A stretch of 64,000 bases of DNA from assembly GCA_937884995.1 (NCBI GenBank), contig CAKZZL010000037.1, forward strand, positions 1-64,000, read 5' to 3'. The notes beneath the pieces are model-generated. The model was not told the origin of the DNA. It saw only the letters and a program-made list of their open reading frames with translations, and did not search any database. The position numbers and the translations under genes were made by a program. Every line of letters starts with the position of its first letter. The first letter of the stretch is position 1. Positions 43,077-51,630 of the stretch are shown in pieces. Origin of the DNA: an uncultured Clostridia bacterium (GTDB taxonomy: Bacteria > Bacillota > Clostridia > Oscillospirales > Acutalibacteraceae).

Positions 43077-43101
43077 TTTTTGTTGAAAAGGAGAATGAAT
43101 T

Positions 43102-43794
43102 ATGCCAAGAAATCAATTTCAGAGGATGGTATTTGCCTTCCTGACAGTAGTTATCACCGTTCATGCGTATGTATTCTATAGTCTGTACGTGGTGAACGGA
43201 AATCTATTGATGGAAATCACAGGTGCAGATAGCGTTATCCATGCTATTAATACGCAGGGTGGTGTCTATATGTTTGGAAACATGCTCCCAATATGGGCAG
43301 TTGTTCTGATAGAATTCTGCTTTGCATATAGTTTGGAATGTCTTTTAGGTAGTCCATTGTCTTTCAGAATGGCGAGCAAGATGTTTGATCCAAGGCGCAA
43401 TCACCCCATGATTTTTGAAACCGTAATCATTAGTTGTACTGTGCTGATTATGTGTCCGGCAATGAGCTTTATCGCAGCGTGGCTTTATTATCCATACTAT
43501 TCTGGATTCAATATGTTTACGCTGCTTGCGAACTGGATAAAATTAGTATGCTATAACTTCCCGTTTGCTTTCTTTTCCCAAGTTTTCTTTATACAACCTG
43601 TTGTTCGGTGGCTATTTGGAAAAATATTTGCAAAGGATATAGCGGCGCGAAACGGAGCTGAAAATCAAGAACGGCCTAAAGATGAGCAGGAAGTCATAGC
43701 AGATATATTCCGCCGAATGGATGAAATTCAAGAACAGCTGGAACATGAAAGACGTCAGAGAAAGAAACTTGCGGAAACAATAGATACAAAGTAA
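43102..43794 (+). CDS. DUF2798-type membrane protein with C-terminal coiled coil
   Basis: This 230-residue protein has four membrane helices (near residues 8-30, 58-80, 108-130 and 145-165) in the DUF2798 arrangement, seen in the opening PRNQFQRMVFAFLTVVITVHAYVF and the late FPFAFFSQVFFIQPVVRWLFG. A charged helical tail (about 195-230) looks like a coiled coil. Function is unknown. AAAAGGAG gives a good start. It sits alone between two transposase loci with a long leader and is probably part of the accessory island. Confidence 0.8.
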   Translation: MPRNQFQRMVFAFLTVVITVHAYVFYSLYVVNGNLLMEITGADSVIHAINTQGGVYMFGNMLPIWAVVLIEFCFAYSLECLLGSPLSFRMASKMFDPRRNHPMIFETVIISCTVLIMCPAMSFIAAWLYYPYYSGFNMFTLLANWIKLVCYNFPFAFFSQVFFIQPVVRWLFGKIFAKDIAARNGAENQERPKDEQEVIADIFRRMDEIQEQLEHERRQRKKLAETIDTK

Positions 43795-44157
43795 CTTACA
43801 AATGACAGAAAAAAAGGTACAATAAATTGACCATATATACCATCAGAAATATGTACCCTAAAAAGTCGATTTTCGAAGATTTTTCTTTCTGTAAGAAACG
43901 GAATAAACCAAGACAGAGTATTATTCCATCCTATGAAAATAAGAGCGTAAATGAAGCGATATGTGTCGGGAATTGCGCCTTTGTAGGAATGTTTTTTAAA
44001 CCATATATACAAATATTAAAACAGGCAAGGAATTTGTGAATCCTTGCCTGTTCCATTTGGAGCACGTTAATCTTTCTTCAATAGTTGTTGTCTTATCGAA
44101 GAACGTCTAAACATAGTCTTTTTTGTATTATGCGACAACAAATGGAGGTGCAAAAAA
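43795..44157. other. Intergenic stretch with hairpin, no credible gene
   Basis: The stretch holds a hairpin at 44021-44051 (ACAGGCAAGGA with TCCTTGCCTGT), likely terminator of the DUF2798 gene. A 70-codon TTG-started frame over 43827-44039 has no ribosome site and no recognisable protein. A further inverted repeat (TTGTTGTC near 44084 with GACAACAA near 44134) lies just before a GGAGG site. Confidence 0.5.
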
Positions 44158-44197
44158 GTGCGAATATTATATACAAAACCAGTATTAAGAGATTTAT

Positions 44198-44212
44198 CTC
44201 AAAACTCAAGAA
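44198..44212. repeat. 15-bp direct repeat, left of IS30-family element
   Basis: CTCAAAACTCAAGAA, identical to 45403-45417. Confidence 0.85.
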
Positions 44213-45402
44213 GGTAAGTTGTAAAATAAAATGACCAAAAAAGAAGATCCACATTGAAACCTGTGGTATAATGTTAAGCGAGCAAACTCAAACATACCGG
44301 AGGAAACAATATGGATCGCTTAAATAATAACACAAAAGAGAGAAAAGGTAAACACCTGAATTATGAAGAATGGTTAAAAATAGAGGCATTATCAAAAATC
44401 GGTTTAAGAAGCGACGAAATAGGCAGGCAGCTTGGAGGACGAAGCGGTCGAACAATACGTCGAGAATTAAAGCAAGGAAGAGTAGAACTGCTTAACAGCG
44501 ACTACACGACAAGAGTGGAATACAGCGCTGATGTCGCACAGCAGAAGCATGATTACAAAGCGACAGCAAAAGGTCCCGGGTTGAAAATAGCAAATGACTA
44601 TGAATTGGTTTACTATATTGAGAAAGAGATAAGGGACGAGAAGAAGTCGCCGTATGCGGTTGCAGAGGGAATAAAGAAGGATTCGAAATTCCCCATAAAA
44701 CTAAGCTACAAAACGATCTACAACTACATAGATGAAGGCTTGTTCCCGGGATTAAGCAATAAGGACTTACCTGTAAAGAAGAAAGGCAAAAAAAGGGATT
44801 ATCACCATATCAGAAGCGCAATTACCAACACAAAAGGAACAAGTATAACAGAACGGCCGAAAGAAATAGACACAAGAGAAGAGTACGGACATTGGGAAAT
44901 GGACACTGTAGTAGGGAAGCAAGGAACGAACACAGTATTGTTGGTTTTGACAGAGAGAAAAGTACGGCAGGAAATAATCTTCAAGATGAAGAGCAAATCG
45001 GAAGCATGTGTTGTAAAGACCCTCGACAAATTGGAGCGTAAAATAGGGAGCAGAGAATTTCGGGAGCAGTTCAAAACAATAACATGCGATAATGGCTGTG
45101 AGAACCTTGATTTTGAAGGAATCGAAAGATCTGTGCTCGTAAATCAGCCGAGAACAAAGGTCTATTACGCGCACCCTTACAGCGCATGGGAACGAGGCTC
45201 AAATGAGAATGCGAATAAGCTGATCAGGCGTTTTATTCCGAAGGGTTCGGATATCGGCGAATTCTCCCATGGGAGAATTAAACTGATTGAAAACTGGATC
45301 AATAATTATCCGAGAAGAAGCCTAAACGGATTGTCCTCTAACCAACTTATTCAACAAATTAAACTTGCTTAACTTTGTGGACATTTTATATTGCAATTTT
45401 CA
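44213..45402 (+). mobile_element. IS30-family insertion sequence, 1190 bp, apparently intact
   Basis: The element has one transposase frame and imperfect terminal inverted repeats of about 29 bp (44213-44241 and 45374-45402; 22 of 29 positions pair, with a block TAAAATG plus CCA kept). It is bounded directly by the 15-bp repeats, so both ends are defined. Confidence 0.85.
44311..45372 (+). CDS. IS30-family transposase
   Basis: This 353-residue transposase has an N-terminal helix-turn-helix (LNYEEWLKIEALSKIGLRS and GRSGRTIRRELKQG) and a DDE catalytic core: Asp in GHWEMDTVVG, Asp in TCDNGCEN, and Glu in SNENANKLIRRFIPKGSD, followed by the tail NNYPRRSLNGLSS. Full length and without frameshift, so probably active. 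CGGAGGAAAC precedes the ATG; a TATAAT box lies inside the left end. Confidence 0.95.
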   Translation: MDRLNNNTKERKGKHLNYEEWLKIEALSKIGLRSDEIGRQLGGRSGRTIRRELKQGRVELLNSDYTTRVEYSADVAQQKHDYKATAKGPGLKIANDYELVYYIEKEIRDEKKSPYAVAEGIKKDSKFPIKLSYKTIYNYIDEGLFPGLSNKDLPVKKKGKKRDYHHIRSAITNTKGTSITERPKEIDTREEYGHWEMDTVVGKQGTNTVLLVLTERKVRQEIIFKMKSKSEACVVKTLDKLERKIGSREFREQFKTITCDNGCENLDFEGIERSVLVNQPRTKVYYAHPYSAWERGSNENANKLIRRFIPKGSDIGEFSHGRIKLIENWINNYPRRSLNGLSSNQLIQQIKLA

Positions 45403-45417
45403 CTCAAAACTCAAGAA
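45403..45417. repeat. 15-bp direct repeat, right of IS30-family element
   Basis: Identical to 44198-44212; probable target duplication. Confidence 0.85.
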
Positions 45418-45428
45418 TAGGGTAGAAC

Positions 45429-45457
45429 TTGATATTTGATCGTTTTTTTGGTATATT
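45429..45457 (+). promoter_or_regulatory. Promoter of the femA/B-like pair
   Basis: TTGATA, 17-bp spacer, TATATT, 12 bases beyond the right repeat of the IS30-family element. Confidence 0.55.
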
Positions 45458-45507
45458 TAAGCGTGTGATGTTTTTTAAAACTTTTGTGTAATTTTAAGAG
45501 GATATAT

Positions 45508-46764
45508 ATGGAATTTAAGCATTTAACAGAAGAAGAATTTGCAGGCTTTGTGAAGGACAACCCGAATGTCTCTTTTATGCAGACACCACAGCTTGCACAT
45601 CTGAAAAAAGACCTGGGATCAGAAATCCATTATGTGGGAGTCATTGAAGAAGATAAAGTGATTGCGGCTTCTCTTTTATTGGAGGACCCAACTATACTGA
45701 ATAAAAAAATGTTTTATGCACCCAGGGGCCTTATAGTTGACTACCACAATAAGGAACTTCTTGCTTTCTTTACTAAGGAGTTGGTTAAGTATATACGTGC
45801 CCATAAGGGCTTTATATTGACAATAGACCCTAATGTTATTTACAGAGTAAGAACATCACTGGGGGAGATAGATCCACAAAGACCTGCTGATGATGAGTCA
45901 ATAAACAACCTAAAGGAACTCGGATATAAGCATTACGGATTTAATCTTTATTTAGATACAAAGCAGGCGAGATGGTGCTATTTGCTTGAACTTGACAAAC
46001 CTTTTGAAGAACTCAAGAGAGGTTTTTCAAAGCAGACAAGAAAGAATATTGATTTCTGCACTAAAAAAGGTCTTATGGTAAGAGAAGGTACTATTGATGA
46101 CTTGCAGGTTATGTCAGAAATCTTTGAGATGACATCTCAAAGAAAACATTTCCTTTCAAGAAGTCTTGAATACTACAAGAAAATGTACCATTATATGAGC
46201 GATTTAATGACCATATATATTGCATATCTTGATCCTGACGTCTATTGTAATCATGCAAGGCAGAGACTTGATGATGAAAAGAAAAACTATGATAATATCA
46301 TGGCAAAAATGGAAAAACATGTTGTGGGCTCAAGACTGACTTCTCAAAAAGAAGAGTCAGAAAGGCTTATGTCCAAATATGAAAAAGAGCTGGAAGCAGC
46401 AAAGAAGTTTAAGGAAGAAAATCCCAATGGTAAGGATATCGGATGTCTGCTTTCACTTCGAAGCGGCAATGAATATCTGACACTTTCCAGCGGAATCCTT
46501 CAGGAATACAGATCGTTTACTCCAAAATACCTGATGTATGAGCATCATATAAAGGAAGCATATAAGGAAGGCTTCAAATATTGCAACTTCTATGGAATCA
46601 CCGGCGACTTCAATCCGGATGGACCATATTACGGAATATATGAATTCAAAAAAGGCTTTAACGGCAATGTCATAGAGTATATAGGTGAGTTTGAACTTAA
46701 AGTAGGCCCATTCTATGACATATATAAAGCATTGAAAAAGATAAAGAGCAAGCTTAAAAAATGA
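45508..46764 (+). CDS. FemA/B-family aminoacyltransferase (1)
   Basis: This 418-residue protein has the FemABX layout of twin GNAT-like domains with a helical hairpin arm (about 240-315: YDNIMAKMEKHVV, KYEKELEAAKKFKEE). Conserved stretches include FMQTPQLAHLK, YAPRGLIVDY, the FSKQTRKNID motif and YCNFYGITGDFNPDGPYYGIYEFKKGF. Fem enzymes add amino acids from aminoacyl-tRNA to the lipid II peptide to build the cell-wall cross-bridge, working at the inner face of the membrane. AAGAGGA fits the ATG at 45508; a TTG 24 bases upstream has no ribosome site. It is followed after 10 bases by a paralog. Confidence 0.92.
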   Translation: MEFKHLTEEEFAGFVKDNPNVSFMQTPQLAHLKKDLGSEIHYVGVIEEDKVIAASLLLEDPTILNKKMFYAPRGLIVDYHNKELLAFFTKELVKYIRAHKGFILTIDPNVIYRVRTSLGEIDPQRPADDESINNLKELGYKHYGFNLYLDTKQARWCYLLELDKPFEELKRGFSKQTRKNIDFCTKKGLMVREGTIDDLQVMSEIFEMTSQRKHFLSRSLEYYKKMYHYMSDLMTIYIAYLDPDVYCNHARQRLDDEKKNYDNIMAKMEKHVVGSRLTSQKEESERLMSKYEKELEAAKKFKEENPNGKDIGCLLSLRSGNEYLTLSSGILQEYRSFTPKYLMYEHHIKEAYKEGFKYCNFYGITGDFNPDGPYYGIYEFKKGFNGNVIEYIGEFELKVGPFYDIYKALKKIKSKLKK

Positions 46765-46774
46765 AAGGCAGATT

Positions 46775-48037
46775 ATGGAACTTCTTGAACTGGAAAGAAA
46801 CGAATTTAAGGAATTTTCTGAAAATTTTCCATACTCAATGTTTTTCCAAAGCCCTTACTGGATAGATATAAAGAAGGATAACGGCTGGAGCGGAAAGATT
46901 GTAGGATTTAAGGAAGACGGTAAAATAGTTGCTGCAACAATTTTACTTTTCAAATCTGTAAAATTCATCAACAAGAATATGGTATATGCACCAAGAGGCT
47001 TTTTGCTGGACTATAAGGATTTTGAACTTCTGGAAAACTTTGTAAAAGAAATTAAGGAGTACCTTAAAAAGAATAATGCTCTCTTTTTGAAGATTAATCC
47101 ATATGTCAGTTATCAGGAGAGAGATGTCGACGGTCAAGTTATACCGGATACAAAAAATGATGCATTGGTTGAAAAATTGAAAGAGCTGGGCTTTAGTCAT
47201 CAGGGCTTCTATCTGACTATGAATGAAAAGAAAGACTTAGAGCCACGTTGGCTCTCTGTACTTAACCTTGAAAACAAGACCATAGATGAAATCTTTAAGG
47301 ATTTCAGGAGCACAACCCGTTGGTCGGTAAGAAACAGTGAGAAAAATTCTCTCAGGATAATTGAATGCAAAAGGGAAGACTTAAAAGAATTCAAGGCACT
47401 CATGCTTCATACTGCAGAACGCAGGGGATTTATCGACAGACCTTTATCATATTATGAAAATATATATGATGTCCTCTCGGGTGAGAATCTTGTAAAAATA
47501 TTGCTTGTTGAAATCAACTTCAGCCAGCTTCTCGAAAAGACCGAAGGTGAATATAACGGGATTGTTGCAAGAATTGAAAAAATAAAGGATAACCCCAAAA
47601 AGCAAAATGAGTTCAATGAACTCAGCAGCCAGACGGAATCATTTGAAAGCAGAATAAAAGATCTCAAGAAATACAAAGAGGAATACGGAGATACGAAAAT
47701 AATTGCCGGCGGTCTATATATGCTTTATGGTAACCAGCTTGTGTATCTTCTCGGAGCTTCATATAAGGAATTCATGAAATTCAATTCCCAATATTTGCTT
47801 CAATGGGAAATGATCAAGTATGCAAAAGAAAATGGCTATCAAACATTTAACTTTTATGGTATAGACGGCGATTTCAATAAAGATTCCGCAAACTATGGTC
47901 TTTTTGATTTCAAGAGAGGCTTTCACGCATCTGTGGTTGAACTTATCGGAGAGTTTGATCTTATTCTTGATAAACCTAACTACAAGCTATATACAATTCT
48001 CTTCAAACTTTACTCAACAATAAAAAAATTTATATAA
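46775..48037 (+). CDS. FemA/B-family aminoacyltransferase (2)
   Basis: This 420-residue paralog has the same plan: FFQSPYWIDIK, YAPRGFLLDYK, RSTTRWSVRNSEK, a helical arm (about 245-315) and FNFYGIDGDFNKDSANYGLFDFKRGF. As in FemA plus FemB of staphylococci, the two enzymes may add successive residues of one bridge; which amino acid is used cannot be read from sequence. The start follows AAAGGCAG. Confidence 0.92.
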   Translation: MELLELERNEFKEFSENFPYSMFFQSPYWIDIKKDNGWSGKIVGFKEDGKIVAATILLFKSVKFINKNMVYAPRGFLLDYKDFELLENFVKEIKEYLKKNNALFLKINPYVSYQERDVDGQVIPDTKNDALVEKLKELGFSHQGFYLTMNEKKDLEPRWLSVLNLENKTIDEIFKDFRSTTRWSVRNSEKNSLRIIECKREDLKEFKALMLHTAERRGFIDRPLSYYENIYDVLSGENLVKILLVEINFSQLLEKTEGEYNGIVARIEKIKDNPKKQNEFNELSSQTESFESRIKDLKKYKEEYGDTKIIAGGLYMLYGNQLVYLLGASYKEFMKFNSQYLLQWEMIKYAKENGYQTFNFYGIDGDFNKDSANYGLFDFKRGFHASVVELIGEFDLILDKPNYKLYTILFKLYSTIKKFI

Positions 48038-48041
48038 AATC

Positions 48042-48063
48042 AGCCCGGCTCTAAGGCCGGGCT
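48042..48063 (+). terminator. Terminator of the femA/B-like pair (first hairpin)
   Basis: AGCCCGGC pairs with GCCGGGCT around a 6-base loop; a T-poor tail follows. Confidence 0.55.
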
Positions 48064-48080
48064 ATAATAATGAAAATTAT

Positions 48081-48110
48081 AGAGGACTGTCATTAATCTG
48101 ACAGTCCTCT
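48081..48110. terminator. Bidirectional hairpin at the GT2 stop
   Basis: AGAGGACTGTCA pairs perfectly with TGACAGTCCTCT; the loop and one arm contain the GT2 stop codon. GTTTTG follows rightward. Confidence 0.7.
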
Positions 48111-49187
48111 GTTTTGAGATTCTGTAATTTTTTTTAATTTTGATTTTAAGATTCCTATTTCAGCTTTATTGAAGCCGTTTTGCGTATTCAGTTCTCTATA
48201 CATTATAAATATATATTCTTCCGGTGACATTTCTCTGGCATCGGTATATTTTTTTACATTTGATGTCTTTTCCCATTCCGGATTCCAAAGATCAACATAG
48301 ATGTCATCATCAGATATCATTTTTTTATAATTTTCTTTGAATGTTTCAAGACTTTTATATTGCTTTAATTGATAGAGATAGAGACCGCATATTCTGTCAA
48401 CAAAACTTTTGCGTATATCATCTCTTTCCAAAAGACCTCTGCTTTTCATCTGCTTATAGCACTCGTGGTAACCTTTTACGGCGATATTTTCAACTGCTTC
48501 AAACTTATTCATGATGCTGCCGGGTCTGTTGACACGATAGTGAATGAGTCTCTCTTTTAATAGACATATACGCTTTGAGAGAGAAAGTATAAGCATTGAA
48601 AAAATCTCATCTTCTAGAAGATCTCCCACAGGAAAACTTATGTCATTTTCGATAAGAAATTCTCTTCTCAACAAACGGTTCCAACAATTTGACGATGTAA
48701 TCTGGAAAATCCTGTCAGGGCAGTCATCAATAGAAAATGTTTCAGTTTCAGGATATGGCTTGCGTATATAGTTATGGGATATATGTTTACCTGTTTTGTG
48801 GTCAAAGTCATATGCATTGCATATACATAAATCCGCATCAAGCTTATCTGCTCTTTTATACATCTTTTCAAGAGCATCAAGTTCAAAATAATCATCCGAA
48901 TCCCAGAAGATTACATAGTTGCCGATTGCTTTACTGAAGCCGAAATTCCTTGCTGCAGCGAGACCTGCATGTTCAATTGTGAATATCTGCAGCCTTTCAT
49001 CGTCTTGCGCATATCTTTCTAATATCTTCAGACTGTCATCTTCGCTTGCGTCATTGATGCATATTATTTCAATTTCTTTAAGTGTCTGATTTACTACACT
49101 GTCCAGACACTCAGCCAAATAATCCTGCATGTTATATACGGGCAAGATGACAGATACAAGTATTTCATTGAGAGTCCTTTTATGCAT
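48093..49187 (-). CDS. Family 2 glycosyltransferase
   Basis: This 364-residue protein has a GT2 (GT-A fold) domain in the first 210 residues: VSVILPVYNMQDYLAECLDS, the nucleotide-sugar site and the DxD motif WDSDDYFELDAL, then the acceptor region GDLLEDEIFSMLIL. A helical C-terminal part follows. It transfers a sugar to an unknown acceptor, probably a lipid or cell-wall glycan. AGGAG precedes the ATG at 49187, which overlaps the GtrA gene by 8 bases; an earlier in-frame codon at 49205 lacks a site. Confidence 0.9.
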   Translation of the reverse strand: MHKRTLNEILVSVILPVYNMQDYLAECLDSVVNQTLKEIEIICINDASEDDSLKILERYAQDDERLQIFTIEHAGLAAARNFGFSKAIGNYVIFWDSDDYFELDALEKMYKRADKLDADLCICNAYDFDHKTGKHISHNYIRKPYPETETFSIDDCPDRIFQITSSNCWNRLLRREFLIENDISFPVGDLLEDEIFSMLILSLSKRICLLKERLIHYRVNRPGSIMNKFEAVENIAVKGYHECYKQMKSRGLLERDDIRKSFVDRICGLYLYQLKQYKSLETFKENYKKMISDDDIYVDLWNPEWEKTSNVKKYTDAREMSPEEYIFIMYRELNTQNGFNKAEIGILKSKLKKITESQNRGLSD

Positions 49188-49692
49188 TGCTTTCTCCTGT
49201 GTCACTGTCGTCCGTATCCGGCAATTTATCTTTCTTGAATATTATAAGTTTACTGAAAATGTAGTTAAGAAGTACCACGATAACAGATACGAGTATCTTT
49301 GAATATATCCCGTCTGTATATACTATTTTAACTCCTATGGATAACGATTCTGCTATTCTGTAAAAGATGGAGTCAAAGGATGCTTTTGCAAGAAGGGGAA
49401 CACCGAACCACTCAATAACTCCGGTCAGCAGCCTTGCTGTTACAAAGCCGATGATTTCTTTAATCAGCAGTGATACCTTCCAGCTTTTAGATTCAAATAC
49501 AAATACCTTATTTGTCAAAAAAGCAAATATAACACCGCATATCCAGCTTAAGAAGTTGGACAGCGCGACAGATAAGCCGCAGAGGTTGACAAATGAGGCA
49601 TAAGAGCCCCAGCTGACCACGGTCGTGAGTATCCCGAATATTATATATACTATGAATTCACGATATTTAGCTATGCCTTTTTTCTCTTCCAT
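49180..49692 (-). CDS. GtrA family membrane protein
   Basis: This 170-residue protein has four membrane helices in the GtrA pattern: YREFIVYIIFGILTTVVSW, SNFLSWICGVIFAFLTNKVFVF (with the N-x-x-F-V-F signature), a third near residue 80 and a last one ending NYIFSKLIIFKK. GtrA proteins are thought to flip lipid-linked glucose across the membrane. The loop between helices 3 and 4 is longer than usual. The coupled GT2 gene is the likely source of its lipid-linked sugar. Confidence 0.9.
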   Translation of the reverse strand: MEEKKGIAKYREFIVYIIFGILTTVVSWGSYASFVNLCGLSVALSNFLSWICGVIFAFLTNKVFVFESKSWKVSLLIKEIIGFVTARLLTGVIEWFGVPLLAKASFDSIFYRIAESLSIGVKIVYTDGIYSKILVSVIVVLLNYIFSKLIIFKKDKLPDTDDSDTGESNA

Positions 49693-49838
49693 GGACCTGC
49701 CTCAATAATCTCAAAATCTATTTTCATTATATACTCATATCCGGATATTATCAATCCTTTGATTTGATATATTAAAAAGAAAAAAGAAACGGAAATTCAT
49801 CATCAAACAAGATAACATTAATAGTTTTATATAAAATA

Positions 49839-49872
49839 AAAACTTACGAACTTATATCAGTCCGTAAGTTTT
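49839..49872 (-). terminator. Terminator of tRNA-Thr
   Basis: AAAACTTACG pairs with CGTAAGTTTT; on the minus strand a TTATTTTAT tail follows. Confidence 0.7.
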
Positions 49873-49879
49873 ATGTTTA

Positions 49880-49955
<76 letters not shown>

Positions 49956-49975
49956 CTGTCCAAAACGCAATCATA

Positions 49976-50004
49976 ATTATATAACCAAAAATGGCTAATG
50001 TCAA
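49976..50004 (-). promoter_or_regulatory. Consensus promoter of tRNA-Thr
   Basis: Perfect TTGACA, 17-bp spacer, perfect TATAAT on the minus strand. Its -35 box lies inside the terminator loop of the upstream dockerin gene. Confidence 0.85.
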
Positions 50005-50019
50005 GAAAAGGCATTAGCC
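49993..50019 (-). terminator. Terminator of dockerin gene 1
   Basis: GGCTAATG pairs with CATTAGCC, followed on the minus strand by ATTTTTGG, directly after the stop codon. Confidence 0.65.
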
Positions 50020-51552
50020 TTATTTGCTTACTTCACCGTTAAGATAGCATTCCATATATAGTGCATCAAAACCATCAATTACACCGTCATGGTTAAAGTC
50101 TGCAGCATCAAATTGAGATTTATCGCTTATGACATTATCACCTTCAACTGCTGCAATGATTAAGTCATAGTCATCCATATCAACAGAGTTGTCGGAATTA
50201 ACGTCGCCCCATCTTGAAACTGTATATTTTTTTGATTCTGCTTTCACAGTATTTGATATTTTAACGGTCGCACCTGTTGTGACACCTTTTATTGTAATCA
50301 GGTAATCGGAAGGCATAACATTTACTGTGTTGCCGTTTGAATCTTTGAAATCACTGTTGCTTTTTGTATAGAATTGGTCTGCAAGATCAGCATTTTTATC
50401 AATGAATATGCGCATGGCTGTATTATCTTCAGTTGAAAGTGAGTCAGCATATTTCAAAGCACCTGAGTATGAAGTCAGGCTCAAAACCGGATATGAATTG
50501 CTATATGATATATTTGCAAATCTTGTTCCGTCCTCTATATGGGATGAGTAATATGCGCTTGAGTCGAAGACTCCATTGATTGTGGAGGAACCGGAAAGGA
50601 AGAAATCATAAAAGATGTGGTCTTCCTGGTCATCCCAGGTAATGTCAACAACATACCATCTTCCGTCTTCCATTTGTACATAGTTCCATTCATGGGCGCC
50701 TCCGCCACCGTTCCCTATAACTATAATGCAGGGGATTTCTTCACGGTCGCAAATAAGCTTAAACGCCTCTGAATAACCTTCACATACAGTAAGATAAGGC
50801 TCATTAAAGACGCTGACAGCCTCGTGATCGGTAGGATTTGCTTTGCTGTTGTTGTAATTCGGATCATATGAAGCAAGCTTACAAATGGCATCATGTATAT
50901 ATTTTACTTTTTCATATCTTGTATAACCTTCAACTTGGAAGTTTTCAACATCATCCATAAGATCGTCATATACAAGTTTGACGTTTTCAAAATCACCATA
51001 AGCAGATTTGCTGATTGAAATGCTTATCTGCATTGATGAAACAGAGTAACTGAGTTTTTTCGAACTTGCAGTTACGGTTGCATCAAAGTCCTCTATTTCA
51101 AAGCCGGAGATCCAGAAAAAATCAGGCCTGTCATCAATAAGTGCAGTAAGAGCTGCTGCGGTTTGATTTGCAAGATATTTGTAAAGTGCAGATGGGCCCA
51201 ATATAACTGAAGTTGTATATTCCAATTTGCTTGTAAATTTTATTGTTACTGTATCGGAAATAAATGCTTTTTCACATGCGGTATATATCTGCTTTTGGTA
51301 GCTGTCAAGCTGATCATAGAAAAGAAAACTGTCGTTGCTTGACACAGTACCTGATGAGAAAAACTTTTTTGCAGATGCAGAGAAAGCAATACCGGTGTCA
51401 TCATCCGGAAGTTGACGGATCAGATATTCCTGAGACAAAGAAGGATCAAACTCCAGATCATTATCTGCACTTACTGCAAAAACCTGAAATTGTCCAAATG
51501 CAAAAACAACTAAAAGCGCTATGCTAAGGAAGTTTCTTGCAAATTGTTTCAT
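50020..51552 (-). CDS. Secreted transglutaminase-like protein with type I dockerin (1)
   Basis: This 510-residue protein has a signal peptide (about 1-29, ending FAVSA), an N-terminal region of unknown fold (to about 200), a transglutaminase-like cysteine-protease domain with the triad Cys257 (VCEGYSEAFK), His287 (GAHEWNYV) and Asp303 (YVVDITWDD), a beta region, and a C-terminal dockerin with two calcium loops (GDVNSDNSVDMDD and ADFNHDGVIDGFD). Dockerins plug into cohesins of a cellulosome scaffoldin; no cohesin is present in this window. The role is likely peptide cleavage or protein processing outside the cell. GGAGGG precedes the start. Confidence 0.88.
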   Translation of the reverse strand: MKQFARNFLSIALLVVFAFGQFQVFAVSADNDLEFDPSLSQEYLIRQLPDDDTGIAFSASAKKFFSSGTVSSNDSFLFYDQLDSYQKQIYTACEKAFISDTVTIKFTSKLEYTTSVILGPSALYKYLANQTAAALTALIDDRPDFFWISGFEIEDFDATVTASSKKLSYSVSSMQISISISKSAYGDFENVKLVYDDLMDDVENFQVEGYTRYEKVKYIHDAICKLASYDPNYNNSKANPTDHEAVSVFNEPYLTVCEGYSEAFKLICDREEIPCIIVIGNGGGGAHEWNYVQMEDGRWYVVDITWDDQEDHIFYDFFLSGSSTINGVFDSSAYYSSHIEDGTRFANISYSNSYPVLSLTSYSGALKYADSLSTEDNTAMRIFIDKNADLADQFYTKSNSDFKDSNGNTVNVMPSDYLITIKGVTTGATVKISNTVKAESKKYTVSRWGDVNSDNSVDMDDYDLIIAAVEGDNVISDKSQFDAADFNHDGVIDGFDALYMECYLNGEVSK

Positions 51553-51580
51553 TTTAATCCCTCCGAAAAAGTTAAATAAA

Positions 51581-51616
51581 GCTCATAGCCCGCAATGCTT
51601 AAAGCAGGCTATGAGC
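51581..51616 (-). terminator. Terminator between the two dockerin genes
   Basis: GCTCATAGCC..GC pairs with GC..GGCTATGAGC; on the minus strand TTTATTT follows. Confidence 0.75.
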
Positions 51617-51630
51617 CAAAATTTTAAGCT

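Noticed and set aside
43827..44039. 70-codon TTG-started ORF after the DUF2798 gene
   Set aside because: No ribosome site, no recognisable domain, and it runs into a terminator hairpin.
45484..45507. Upstream TTG start for the first FemA/B-like protein
   Set aside because: The ribosome site AAGAGGA fits the ATG at 45508 and would be inside the longer frame.
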